A program made the position numbers and the translations under genes. A stretch of 64,000 nucleotides of DNA from Biscogniauxia marginata (taxonomy: Eukaryota; Ascomycota; Sordariomycetes; Xylariales; Xylariaceae). The stretch is from NCBI GenBank assembly GCA_022695795.1, contig MU404092.1, positions 62,001 through 126,000 of the forward strand. Reading direction: 5' to 3'. Each line of letters starts with the position of its first letter. Positions within the stretch are counted from its first letter, which is position 1. The notes beneath the pieces were generated by a model that had not been told where the DNA came from, ran no database searches, and saw only the letters and a list, made by a program, of their open reading frames with translations. Positions 1 to 11,700 of this stretch are shown here, in pieces.

Positions 1-162
1 AAGTATAATTAGGTTTTTTTATTAAATTTTAAAGGCGGTTACTCGCTTTAAATTTATAAATTTCTTTATTTTTTTAAGTGTGTTTTAATAGTTATTTAAT
101 AAGTGTAAAAAAGACTTCTTAAATGTTTAACTTTAATTAAAAGGGGGTTATTTACAGCGAGG

Positions 163-566
163 TGTGACGAACCTCCCTGTGTGTTCCTAGTCAGCTGACT
201 TCACAGGTAAGTACGTACCGGGTTTTCTTGGTTTGAAGGTAACAGTGGGTTGAGATTGGTTTAAGTGATTCACGATGTTATGTTCGTCAGAGAGGTTTCA
301 AGGTACTCTCACTATAGTATCAAGGAGTGACTATAGTCTTAGATTAATAGCTAAAAAATGAATAACTAGATACATAGGAAATTCCAATTTATTTATATTC
401 GTTCTCCTCTCACATAAAAACTTTCGAATCATTAAATTACTGATTCTTTATTCATGATTTAATGATCTATTAAATCATTAAATTATAGATTTTCAATTCA
501 TGATTTAACGATTCATTTTGGTCCACGTGACCCACATGTGACACAGCACAAGGAAGGTTCGTAACA
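163..566 (-). repeat. 3' LTR of Gypsy element 1
   Basis: This LTR is 404 bp with TG..CA ends and near-perfect terminal inverted repeats (TGTGACGAAC / GTTCGTAACA on the plus strand). It matches 7240-7643 end to end apart from transitions. The AT-rich half (about 420-520) is made of partly palindromic repeats around TGATTTAATGAT. It is the 3' LTR because Gag-Pol is on the minus strand. Confidence 0.9.
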
Positions 567-667
567 TTATTCTTTCCCTCCGAGAATCTTTGTTTTAAAG
601 ATAAAAAAGAGTATAACCTAATTACTTCTTCTTTGGTTATTAGTGAGTTTTTTATTCTTACTTTAAC

Positions 668-1144
668 ATGTCTTATCGAGTCATAAAAAACCGCAAAGAA
701 ATTCCCGAAGTTTCTCGTCGTGCCCGGAAGCAAATTAAAAACAAATTAGCTTTAGTAGATATAGTTATTCTTAAAGGTCGAAAGGAAATGCCTTGTTCTT
801 ACTACGATCGTAACGGGAAAGAATGCATTGCTTTAAACGAATCCGACCGTTGTAGTGAGTGTATTCGGATGAACCGTACCCGATGCGACGTTTTTGGCAT
901 TTCTAGGAGTAATGTAGCCGAGATCACTAAGTAGTTCCAAAAAATCGAAAACGAATTAAAAGAAGCTGAAACACGCCAGGAGGCTGCGATGGTTCGCGTC
1001 CGTCGCCTTCGTACTTAACGTCGTTTTTGGTTTAAAAAGTTAAGAAAAATAATTATACGCGGTTTAAACTTTATTAAGGAGTTAAAGCGTACTAAGCGCG
1101 AGGAAAAAAACAAAAACGTTTTATTAAAGAATTGTAACGCTTAA
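668..1144 (+). pseudogene. Degraded antisense ORF in the Gypsy element: Zn2Cys6-like plus charged helix
   Basis: The frame is open from ATG 668 to TAG 932 (88 aa). It then continues in the same frame with recognisable protein sequence to TAA 1142, broken only by TAG 932 and TAA 1016, both explainable as RIP of CAG/CAA/CGA-type codons. It runs antisense to gag-pol and starts about 100 bp inside the LTR at 163-566. The cysteines fit C-x2-[Y]-x6-C-x8-C-x2-C-x7-C. The Tyr codon TAC stands where a RIP-mutated TGC would give the second Cys, so the ancestral spacing matches a fungal Zn(II)2Cys6 cluster. After the first stop comes a Lys/Glu/Arg-rich stretch (KELKRTKREE and similar) that looks helical or coiled-coil. 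Function unknown; the zinc-cluster reading is inference. Confidence 0.6.
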
Positions 1145-1199
1145 AGGGATTATAACGTTAATTTGAATCTTCGTAAAGTTTATTTGTTTCCGAGGCTTA

Positions 1200-4100
1200 C
1201 CTTTCTTCTTTCTTTAATCTTTCTTAGTAAAATTAAGACTTCGATATTTAGGCCCTCCTAGCCGGTTTAGATTTTGGCGGTGGAAATTCTTAATTTTATT
1301 TGTTAAGTTTTTTAAATGCTTAAAAGGTTCCTAAGTATTCTCCTCGGGTGGGTAACTTTCCCACTTAACAAGATATTATAACTAATTACTAACTTTCCTT
1401 GAATTTAATATCTTTTCGACTTTGTATTTATTAGGATTTTCCTTAAATTTTAGTTGGTTTTTTGGTATGGCGTTATTTAGTGCTGGTTCTAGGAGCGAAA
1501 CATGGAATATAAGGTATATTCTGGATCTTTTCGGTAGTGCTAGTTTATAATTAACTTTCGAAATAACCTTCTTAATTTTATATGGTCCTAATTTCTTGAA
1601 TTTAAGTTTTTCGCTGGGTCGTTTTGTTTTAATTTAAGGTGTTTTTAATGTTACGCCTTGTCGTTAGCGAAGTAAGTAAATTATGTCTCCTTTCTTAAGA
1701 ATTAGTCCCTTAATTCTTTTTTTATTATAGTACTTTGTCATTTTATCTTAAATAAATTGTAATTCTTTCTATAGCCGTTGTTGTATTGCCTAGATCTTTT
1801 TGAATAGTATTTCTACTTTCGAGGCCTTTATTTCGACTTTTGGTGCTTTTATAAGTTCGATCGGTTGTTTTTAGGCTTCCGCCTTTTGCTTGTACATTGC
1901 CTTGTGTAATGACATTTTTATGTCTTCGTTAATCGAAGTGTTATATATTATTTGGGTTATTAGTAATAATTTTACTTAGTTATTTATTTCTTAGTTAATA
2001 TAGCTTTATAGATATTATTTTATTGTTTGGTTTAGTTTCTTTGTTTACTTATCCGTTTAGGGGTGATATGTTATAAATAACTTTTGTTTAATTCTTATTC
2101 GTTTTATTAAGCTGGTTTAAAATTTCGACGTGAATAACTTGTCTTTATTTAAAATAACGCGTTTTGGTAGCCTATATTTGCTGATATATTTTTTTAAAAA
2201 GCTAAAAGCTAATTGTTTTATTATGCTTAATTCGTTAAATAGTAAAAAGTAGGCGTATTTCGTGAGTTTATTAACGATTACTTATATGCTGTTATAGGGT
2301 ACTCCTGTGGTAAGATCTTTTGACTTTAGGAGTTTCACTACGAAGTCCCATGTAATTATATTCCATGCTTTGTTAGGTATTTGGGTTAGTTGTAGTAGTT
2401 TATATGGTTTGTGTCGTGATGCTTTAGCCTTATTATAAATGTTATAATTCTTTATAATTCTTTTAACTGTTTGTCGTATTCCTGGAAAGTCAAATTCCTT
2501 TTAAAGTCGTTTCACCGTTTTAAAAATCCCTTGGTGGCTATGTAGAGGATATTCGTGAAATTCTTTAACGAATTCGTCTTGTATTTGTTCTAGTACGTAT
2601 ACCTTTTCCTTATATAAGAGAAGTTCGTCGCTAGATCCTTATTAAGATTATAATTGTTTTTCTTTTTGACTATAATTTTCCTTGAAACGTTATTTCTAGT
2701 TCTTTATGTTAATTTGTATGTAAGTTAATACAATTAATCCGTTATTTTGTTATTTAAACATTTGGATATTTTTTTTGTTGATTTTTAATTTATAATCTCC
2801 TTTTTTGCTAAGAAGATCTACTTAAATGTTTTTCTTTCCCTTAATATGCTGGATTCTGAAATTGAATTTAAACAGGAAAATCATTTAACGCTTGTGTCTC
2901 TAGTTAAGCGTTTATGTTATTATGAATCGTGTAAGGTTTTTGTGGTTTAAATAGATATTAATAGGTTTCTTAGTTCCGCTAAGCTATAATTCCTATTCCT
3001 TTAATGCTTTAATGACTACTAATAGTTCCTTGTTATAAATCTAATAGTTTAATTTAGCACTATATAGTGCTTTGGATAGGTACGCGACTAGGTATTATTT
3101 TTTATTGTTTTTTAGCTACTCTAGAACTGCTTTAATAGCGAAATTTAAGGCGTTTATCTTTAGTTGTTTCTTTTTATTTTCGTTTGGAAGTTTATATATA
3201 ACTTTATTGGTTATAACTTCTTTTAGTTGCTAGAAAGCTTATTTAGCTTTTTTAATGAAATAGAAAGCCTCTTTTGTTTTTGCTAGGGTAGTTAGTTCCG
3301 TTAATGGTTTGGCGATACGCCCAAAATCTTTAATAAGTTATTTAATATAGTTAATAAAGCCAAGAAATGCGCGTACGTTTGTGACACTTTTAGGTTTTAG
3401 TTAATTCTTAATTGTTGCTATTTTTCCTTTTTAGATGTAAATTTCTCCTGGATTTATTATAAACCCTAAATAATCTAGTTTTTTGATATGTTATTCGTTT
3501 TTGGTTAAATAAATAAGTAGGTTTGCCTTTTCCAGGGCTTTTAACACTTGCTTTATATGTTTTTTATATTCCTTTTCGTTTTCTAAGTAAATTAGTATAT
3601 CGTCTAGGTAAACAAATATAAATTTGTCTAGAAACTTGCGAAAGATTGTTATAATTATGTGTTAAAATGTAGCGGGTGCGTTAATAAGTTTAAATGGCAT
3701 AATCTTATATTTATAATATTTATATATCGTTTGGAAAGCTATATATTATTCGTGTCTTTTAGCCATTTTAATTATATAGTATTTATCGCGAAAGTTTAAT
3801 GCTATAAAGATTTAGGCCTTGCTAATTTGTCTTTTTATAAGTTTCATTAGTAATAACAAATGTCCGTTTTTCTTGGTTATTTCATTGAGGTGTCGGTAAT
3901 CGATCACTTGTCGTTACACTAGGTTTCTTTTTTTATTGATACGTTACTTCCCGTTTTTGTTGACTTTGAGTACCATGATTGCCGGGTATCTTGACGAGGA
4001 TTTAAATTCCCGAATATATCCTTTATCGAGATCCTTTTAAATTCCCTTTTATAGTGCTTTTTGTTTTTCCTAATTTATAAGATATACTAAAAATAATTTT

Positions 4101-7100
4101 AGCTGTTTTCCTTTTTTAAAGTAGATTTAGTGATCTCATTAGCTATGTTTTAATAATTCTTTTTTTATTTTATTTTTAAATAATTTATGGAAACGGAGGT
4201 ACTTGCGCGGTACTCTTTTCGTTAAATTTTTAAGTTTAGTTACTCGAATTATATAGGTGATATGTTTCGTTTTTACATCCGTTTCTCTAGAGTTACTTGC
4301 GGTACTCATCTTGTAACTTATAATAGTTAATTCCTCCTATTTTTGATTTTAATAAAGCGTGTTTATCTCGAAATTTATTCGTGAATTACTTTTTTTAAGC
4401 CAATTTATTCCTAAGATCATGTTATGATTTAATATATATATAATATTAAAGATGACTTGTTCGAAGTGTCTTTAAATAGTTACCGAGAAAGGAATTATTT
4501 CTCTTAGCACCTTATTATTCTCGTAACTAGATATATTTCCTTTAAAGTTTTATAATTTATATAAACTTTATTTATATATTTATAGTATTTTGTCTTTTTA
4601 AGTTACCTTTATTAAGATATAGCTTTTATTTGCTCTTAAATTTATTAAGGCTTTGTACTTCTTTTTATTATACTTAACTTTGGTTATAATAGTATTATTA
4701 AGTCCCGACTGGATTTCATATAAGGACTTGTTATTTATGGCTTCTCGCTGCCTTACTAGCGAGAGCTTTTACCGTTTTTTGGTTTTCCACGTCCCTTCCT
4801 TTTTAGTTTTCTTTTAGTTGTTATAGCCCGGATGTCTTTCCATTCTTGGGCTTTCATGGGAGCGTGTTTCCAACAATCATTGCTTAGACAGTCTCTAATT
4901 ACCCTTCACGCAGTAGGGGGTGAGAGGTTTGTCCTTCATGCAAAATCTTGCACATTAAAACTTTAATTCTTCTTCGAGAGCCCTTTTGTAGCCCAAGTCC
5001 GTTTTGTTAACTCGGAATTTTTTAAAGTTCTAGATTATCCTTAAATAAAAGGAGTAATTATTAAGTCTATTTACTAGGGGTATCTCGATGTCTCTTTTTA
5101 GGTTTATATTAATTTCTAAGAGCTTCCCTCCTTTCTTAAGGTATGCTTTAATGATTTGTTTATAACCTCGTTTAGTCGCACGTGTTTTTACTTATTACTT
5201 TGTTAAGTGTTTCTTTATAAAGCCGAACAAATTAGTGTTATATTTAATTTGTTCTTCGAGCCATTATGGAAAATGTAGTTCCTTTTATAATTCCTATAAT
5301 TCTTCCTCTATCTCGTCTTCTTTAAAACCTGCTCCGAGCAAGTTATATATATCGCATAGTACCGAGGTGTAACATATATAACCTTTAGCTATTGCTTCGT
5401 AGCTTCTTTCGGAGCTTAAGTGAAGATAACATGCTTTAAGGTAATATAGCCATCGTGGGGTGTTATCGCAAATACACTCATTTTCTTCCGTGTCGTTACT
5501 CTCTAGTTTTTAAGGATAATAACCGGCTTTATCCTTAGAACTTTTATGTACTTAACAAGCGTCGTTAGTATAAAAGCTCTAATATAACGATATATGTTCT
5601 TTTAAGCTTTAATAAACATTATAATTATTATTTGTGCAAAGCCTCTAGTTTAAGCTATTATGCTAGCTTTTCCCTTAATAAGTTTCGCATTTATCGTTTT
5701 TATAGTGGCTTTAATGTAAATCACTATGGTTTAACTTAATTCTTAAGTCGTATCCTAGCTTGTAATTATCGCACACGTATAGTAATTCGCCTTCGTTATA
5801 TCTTTATTTAGCTTGTTTTAATGTGAGATGTCTTAAATATAAGTGGTCATTCTTTAGATAATCCTTGCGGTTAACTTAATAAGATTTATAAACTCTTTTT
5901 ATAAAGGTCTCTTCGATTTTTTCTATTTTAATAGTGCCGATAGTAAATACTTGGTTTATTTCTTCGTTATTTTCGAATTAAACCCTTGCTTTGGCGACTC
6001 TTTTCTTAAGTTAAGGAATCCCTCTTGTTCTTAGTTCTTGTTTTTTAGGACTTTGGCACTCGTTTTTATAATGTCTTTTTTTTCTACAGTTAAAACATTT
6101 AATGGTTAATTTATCTCGTTTCTTTCGTTCTTTTTAAATAACGTTAATTTTAATGAGATTTGACTTTGTTCTTGTGCCTTTTCTAGTTCCGGTACCGCTT
6201 CTATAATTTCCTCTTTTTAATTGGTTGCTATTCCTTCGTTATATCGTTTTTTTCTTTTTAAGGTACCGTTCGAAGTTTTCGTTATTAATAGCAATTACCA
6301 TTATAATATAGTCATTAAACTTTCCTAGGTTCCTTTCTTTATACAGGTTTGTTTTATACAACTTATTCTTTATATAGTTTTTTAACCCTTGATAAAACAA
6401 GTAATATAAACTTTTAATAAGTAATTGTGACTAGCTTGCGAATTTTTTAAACTTAACAGCGTAATTTAAAGCTTTTTTGTTTTGTCGTAGTTTGTGAAGT
6501 CGAGTTTCGGCTTGTTACTTAAAGATTAAATTGCCAAATATAGACCTAAGTTGTTTTTCAAATTCCTTATAATTCTTAAAGACTTTCTTCGTGTCTTTTT
6601 AGGCGTTTAATCCGTTTTCTAAATAGTCCTTTAATACTGGTTAAAACCAGGTTAAGGCGGTTCCGGCTAGGAGCTGGGATACCATGAGAATCTTTTGTTT
6701 TTTAGTGGTAATCGTCTTATAATAAAACCGTAAGTAGGTTCTAGCTTAAATTAAAAATCCTTTTAAATCGCTTAACCTATTATATCTATTAAGTGGAATT
6801 AGTTTAAAACCCTTCACGTCGGGGGTTGTCATGTTATTTTTATCGTTTAAGTTATTAGGGTCGCTATCGTTTAAGGGTGGTTACTTATCTCTAAAAGGTA
6901 GGGTTTATCTTGCCTATTTGTCTTCTTTTTTAGGTATTTCTTCCTCCTCCTTTTCTTCTTCCTCCGATGCTTCTTTTTATTGATCTTCCGAGATGTCCTC
7001 TTATGACTCTTCTTTAATTATAACTATAATAAATTCTTGTATTGGTTTTTTTAAACCTTTTTATTGTACCGTAAAAAGACCTAAAGCTTTCATTTAAAAG

Positions 7101-7162
7101 CTTGTTAACTATTATTCTTTTACTTATTTCTTTTTTTGTTGCTCTTTAGTCTTAGGGGGCAT
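1200..7162 (-). pseudogene. Gag-Pol relic of Gypsy element 1
   Basis: The Gag start ATG is at 7160-7162 and the first residues read MPPKTKEQQKKK before RIP stops (TAA/TAG where Gln codons are expected). The zinc knuckle at 6056-6097 reads C-F-N-C-R-K-K-R-H-Y-K-N-E-C, keeping the C-x2-C-x4-H-x4-C ligands; arginines stand where glycines are usual, as expected from GGA->AGA. The reverse-transcriptase motif VYLDDILIY (3587-3613) keeps both catalytic aspartates. Integrase-like sequence near 2230-2350 matches the better-preserved copy at 13890-14112. No long frame survives, so it is non-coding today. The lower boundary is approximate. Confidence 0.8.
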
Positions 7163-7239
7163 ACTTGTCCTAGGATTGTTTCGATTGAAAGTCCCTCCTC
7201 TTGAATTAATGTCAAGCACTAATTAAGGAGCTATTAAAA

Positions 7240-7643
7240 TGTGACGAACCTCCTTATGTATTCTTAATCAGCTGACTTCACAAGTAAATACGTACCGGGT
7301 TTTCTTGGTTTAAAAATAATAGTGAGTTAAGATTAGTTTAAATGATTTACGATGTTATGTTCGTTAGAGAGGTTTCAAGGTACTCTCATTATAATATCAA
7401 GGAGTAACTATAGTTTTAAATTAATAACTAAAAAATGAATAACTAGATACATAGAAAATTCCAATCTACTTATACTCGTTCTCCCCTCACATAAAAACTT
7501 TCGAATTATTAAATCACTAATTCTTTATTCATGATTTAATAATCTATCAAATCATTAAATCATGGATTCTTAATCCATGATTCAACGATCCATTCTGGTC
7601 CACGTGACCCACACGTGACACAGCACAAGGAAGGTTCGTAACA
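7240..7643 (-). repeat. 5' LTR of Gypsy element 1
   Basis: 404 bp, the same length as 163-566 and with the same termini. It is followed immediately by CGAGG, the right copy of the target duplication. Compared with the other LTR it carries extra G->A changes in its first half (for example CAAGTAAATACG against CAGGTAAGTACG) and fewer C->T changes in its second half. Confidence 0.9.
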
Positions 7644-7648
7644 CGAGG

Positions 7649-8169
7649 TAGAACTCGTAATTAATGTAAAATGAAGAGAGGTATATTACGAACAAGCTTA
7701 TATTATTATAAGCGAACTTAATTATAAATAAAAAAGATACTTAATTTATTATTTTTTAATTAACGAAAGCTTTAAAATAAGTTTTAAGAGTTTAATTAAC
7801 CTTTTCGGTTTACTCGTCGGTTTAAGGATAAAACGTTATATTTATTCGAAGTTTTATTTTTAATAGCTTTATAAAGGCTTTTTAAAATTGCGAGGTAAAA
7901 CGGGAGTTACAATTAGAAATTATATTAATAAAGACTTTATAAAGTTTTTAAATTTCTCGAGTGAAGGTTCGAGCTAAGTTTTCCGGTTTTTTTTTAAAAA
8001 AGATAAAATGAGCTATTTTAATAAATCGATTAATTATAACTTATAATTAGTTATATTTTTTTAATAAAAGGAGATTTATAATAAAATTTATTGAAATAAA
8101 TTATTAAAACAAAAAAAGAAAATTTAAAAGTTATAATTTATTATATAAGAAGTATTAAAAGAACTTATT
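7649..8169. other. AT-rich spacer between the two Gypsy elements
   Basis: About 520 bp of RIP-like AT-rich sequence with no coding frame and no repeat that I can match elsewhere in the window. It is probably an older repeat into which the elements inserted. Confidence 0.5.
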
Positions 8170-8641
8170 TGTTACGAACTAACTATGTTGGAAGAGTTTC
8201 CAGCAGGGGTAGTTAGACACGGACCAAGAATGTACGGACTAGTAGTCCCCTCTTTGTAATGTGATGCAACATCACGTGACCCAATTAGAGGTATTTATCT
8301 GATTAAAACTGATTATAAAGAGAATTAAAGGTGTTTATTTAATTAAGTTTAATTCTCTCGATATTTAATATACTAAATAAAAAGAACATATATAAAGGAG
8401 AATAAATATAAAAAGGATGGAATTTCTTATGTATCTAGTCGTTCATTTTCTAGTTATTAATTTAAAACTATAGTCACTCTTTAATATTATAATGAGAGTA
8501 CCTTGAAATCTCTTTAACGAATAAAGCATAATAAATCTCTTAAATTAACTTCGATCTATTATTACCTTTAAATCAAGAAAACCTAGTACGTACTTACTTG
8601 TAAAGTTAATTAACTAGGAATATATAAGGAGGTTCGTCACA
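8170..8641 (+). repeat. 5' LTR of Gypsy element 2
   Basis: 472 bp, starting TGTTACGAAC and ending GTTCGTCACA. The last part (about 8420-8641) is homologous to the element-1 LTR in reverse, while the first 200 bp or so are unrelated. The terminal 102 bp pair with 14113-14214, and all of the differences I counted (about 18) are C->T or G->A in this copy. Confidence 0.85.
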
Positions 8642-8717
8642 TTTTAATAGCTCTTTAATTAATGCTTAACATTAGTTTAAAAAAAAGGACTCTCGGTCGA
8701 ACCGTCTTAAAATAAGC

Positions 8718-11700
8718 ATGCCCTTTAAAATTAAAGAGTAATAAAAAAGAAACAAGTAAAAAAACTATAATTAATAAGCTCTTAAACGAAAGCTTTAAAT
8801 TCTTTTACGATATAATAAAAAGGTTTAAAAAAACCAATATAAGAGTTAATTATAATTATAGTTAAAAAAAGCCTTAAAAAGACACCTTTAAAGCTTAATA
8901 AAAAGAATCATTTAAAGAAAAAACACTTAAAAAGAAAATAAATAAGCAAAATAACTTTTACTTCTTAAAAATAAATAGTTAAAACCACCTTTAAACGATA
9001 ACAACCTTAGCAGCTTAAACAACAAAAACGACATAACGACCCCCGATATAAAAGGTTTTAAACTAATTACATTTAGCAAATATAATAAGTCGAGTGATTT
9101 AAAAGGATTTTTAATCTAAGCCGGAATTTATTTATAGTTTTATCACGGAATAATTATTACTAAGAAATAAAAGGTTCTCACGGTATTTTAACTCCTCGTC
9201 GGAACTATCTTAACCTGGTTTTAACCGGTGTTAAAAGATCATTTAAATAATAAATTAAACGCTTAAAAAATATAAAAAAGGTCTTTAAGGATTATAAGGA
9301 GTTTAAAAAACAACTTAAGTTTATATTTAGCAACTTAATCCTTAAGTAACAAGCCGAAGCTCGACTTTATAAATTATAACAAAATAAAAAGGCTTTAAAT
9401 TATGTTATTAAGTTTAAAAAACTCGTAAGTTAGTTATAACTACTTATCGAAAGCTTATATTACTTATTTTATTAAAAACTAAAAAACTATATAAAGAATA
9501 AGTTATATAAAATAAACCTATATAAAAAAAGAAACTTAAAAAAGTTTAATAACTACGTTATAATGGCAATTACTATTAATAACGAAAACTTCGAATAATA
9601 CCTTAAAAAAAAGACAATACAGCGAAGGAATAGCGATTAGCAGAAAAAAGGAAATTATAAAAGTAGTACTAAAACAAGAAAAGGCACTAAAACTAAATTA
9701 AACCCCATTAAAATTAACGCTACTTAAAAAAAGCAAAAAAAACAAGATAAATTAACTATTAAGTATTTTAACTATAAAAAAAGGATATTATAAAAACGAG
9801 TATTAAAGTCTTAAGAAATAAAAACTAAAAATAAAAGGGATTTTTTAACTCGAGAAAAAAACCTCCAAAATAAGGATTTATTTCGAAAATAACAAAGAAA
9901 TAAACTAAGTATTTATTATTATTATTATTAAGGTAAAAAAGAACGAAAAAGTCCTTATAAAAAAGTTATAATGTTCGTTAAAGTTATAAAGGAAAAGCTT
10001 ATAAACATTACTTAAGGTATTATCGCTTACTTGTTACAATTTATAAAAGTTATAAATACTATTAAGTCGGCTTTAAAGACTATTTAAAGCACGGTTACTC
10101 GTATTTAAGGTACCTCACGCCAAAATAAGCTAAGTAAAGATATAATAAAAGCGAACTATTATACAAATACGATACTTATAAACTAAGACACGACTTAGGA
10201 ATTAAGTTGAATTATAATAAACTATATTAAAGCCACTATAATGACGATAAGTGCGAAACACACTAAAAAAGAAGTAAATATAATAACTTACACCAGAAAT
10301 TTTACACGAATAATGATGGTTGGATGACAAACAAGGGATGTGTCCCCACACAGAAACTACTACATTCTTTTGGGTATAAATACACTGCTTTCAGCAGCGT
10401 ATCTCAAGTAGACTTTTCCCTCTTAAGACAAACAATATTACACCAGTCTCACCCTTATCTTTCTTATTATTGTTATTTGCTTTTATACGTACGTACCTAC
10501 TAACAAATAATAACTACGATATTTATTAAATCCTATATAATATTAATTAACTTAATAAGTTATTAAACGAAAAACCTAAACCGAAGCTAAAAATGGTTAA
10601 ATAGTTAAAAAACGAAACATTTTAACCTAATAGAGATAAAATAATAAAGTCATAAAAAGAACATATATTATTATATTAAAGCTTTTATATTAACGACGCT
10701 TATTAAGTATATAAAAGCTTTAAAGATAAAGCTAGTTATTATTCTTAAAAACTAGAAAGTGATAATATAAAAAAGAATAAATATATTTATAATAACGTTT
10801 CACGATAACTACGTTATTTAAAAGCATATTATTTTCACTTAAGTTCCGAAAAAAATAACTAAGTAATTATTAAGGGTTATATATATTATATTTTAATACT
10901 TTGCGATATACACGAGTTACTTAAAGCGGGTTTCGAAGAAAACGAAATTAAAGAAGAACTATAAGAATTATGAAAAGGATTATATTTTCTATATTAGCTC
11001 GAAAAGCGAGCTAGTTACGACACTAATTTATTCGGTTTTATAAGGAAGTACTTAATAAAATAATAAGTAAAAATACGTGCGACTAGACTAAGCTATAAAC
11101 GAATCGTTAAAATATATTTCAAAAAAGAGGGAGAATTTCTAGAATATATATAAACTTATAAAGAGATATTAAGTTACTCCTAATAAGCGAATTCGAGGAT
11201 TATGCTTTTTATTCGAAAATAATTTAAAATCTTAAAAATCTTTGAATTAATAAAAAATAAATTTAAGTTATAAAAAGGCCCTCGAAAAAGAATTAAAATT
11301 TCAGTGTATAAAGTTTTATATAAAGAATAAACTTTTCACATTTTATTATGTAAAAAGTAGTTAAAAAGATTATCAAAATAACAATTACTAGAAACACGCT
11401 CTTATAAAAGCTTAAGAATAAAACGAAATCAGGGTTGTAACGACTTAAAGAAACCTAAAAAAGAAGGGACGTAAAAAACCAAAAAACGGTAAAAGCTCTC
11501 GCTAATAAGGCAGTAAGAAGCCATAAATAGTAAATCCTTATACGAAGTCTAATTAAGACTTAATAATACCATTATAACTAAAGTTAAGTATAATAAAAAG
11601 GAGTATAAAGCCCTTATAAACTTAAAAGCAAATAAAAGCTATATTTTAACTAAGGTAACTTAAAAGGATAATATATTATAAGTATATAAATAAAGTTTAT

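Larger units (their letters stand above)
163..7643 (-). mobile_element. Full-length Gypsy-type LTR retrotransposon, RIP-inactivated
   Basis: The element has two 404-bp LTRs (163-566 and 7240-7643). In element orientation the LTR runs TGTTACGAAC...GTTCGTCACA. A perfect 5-bp target duplication CGAGG lies at 158-162 and 7644-7648. The sense strand is minus: Gag begins near 7162, a CCHC zinc knuckle is at 6056-6097, the reverse-transcriptase motif is at 3587-3613, and integrase-like sequence lies near 2230-2350. The Gag-Pol frame is full of RIP stops. A separate degraded frame on the opposite strand lies at 668-1144. The Gypsy assignment rests on the YLDD-type reverse transcriptase, the integrase relic matching the second copy, and the overall size of 7.5 kb. 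Confidence 0.9.
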
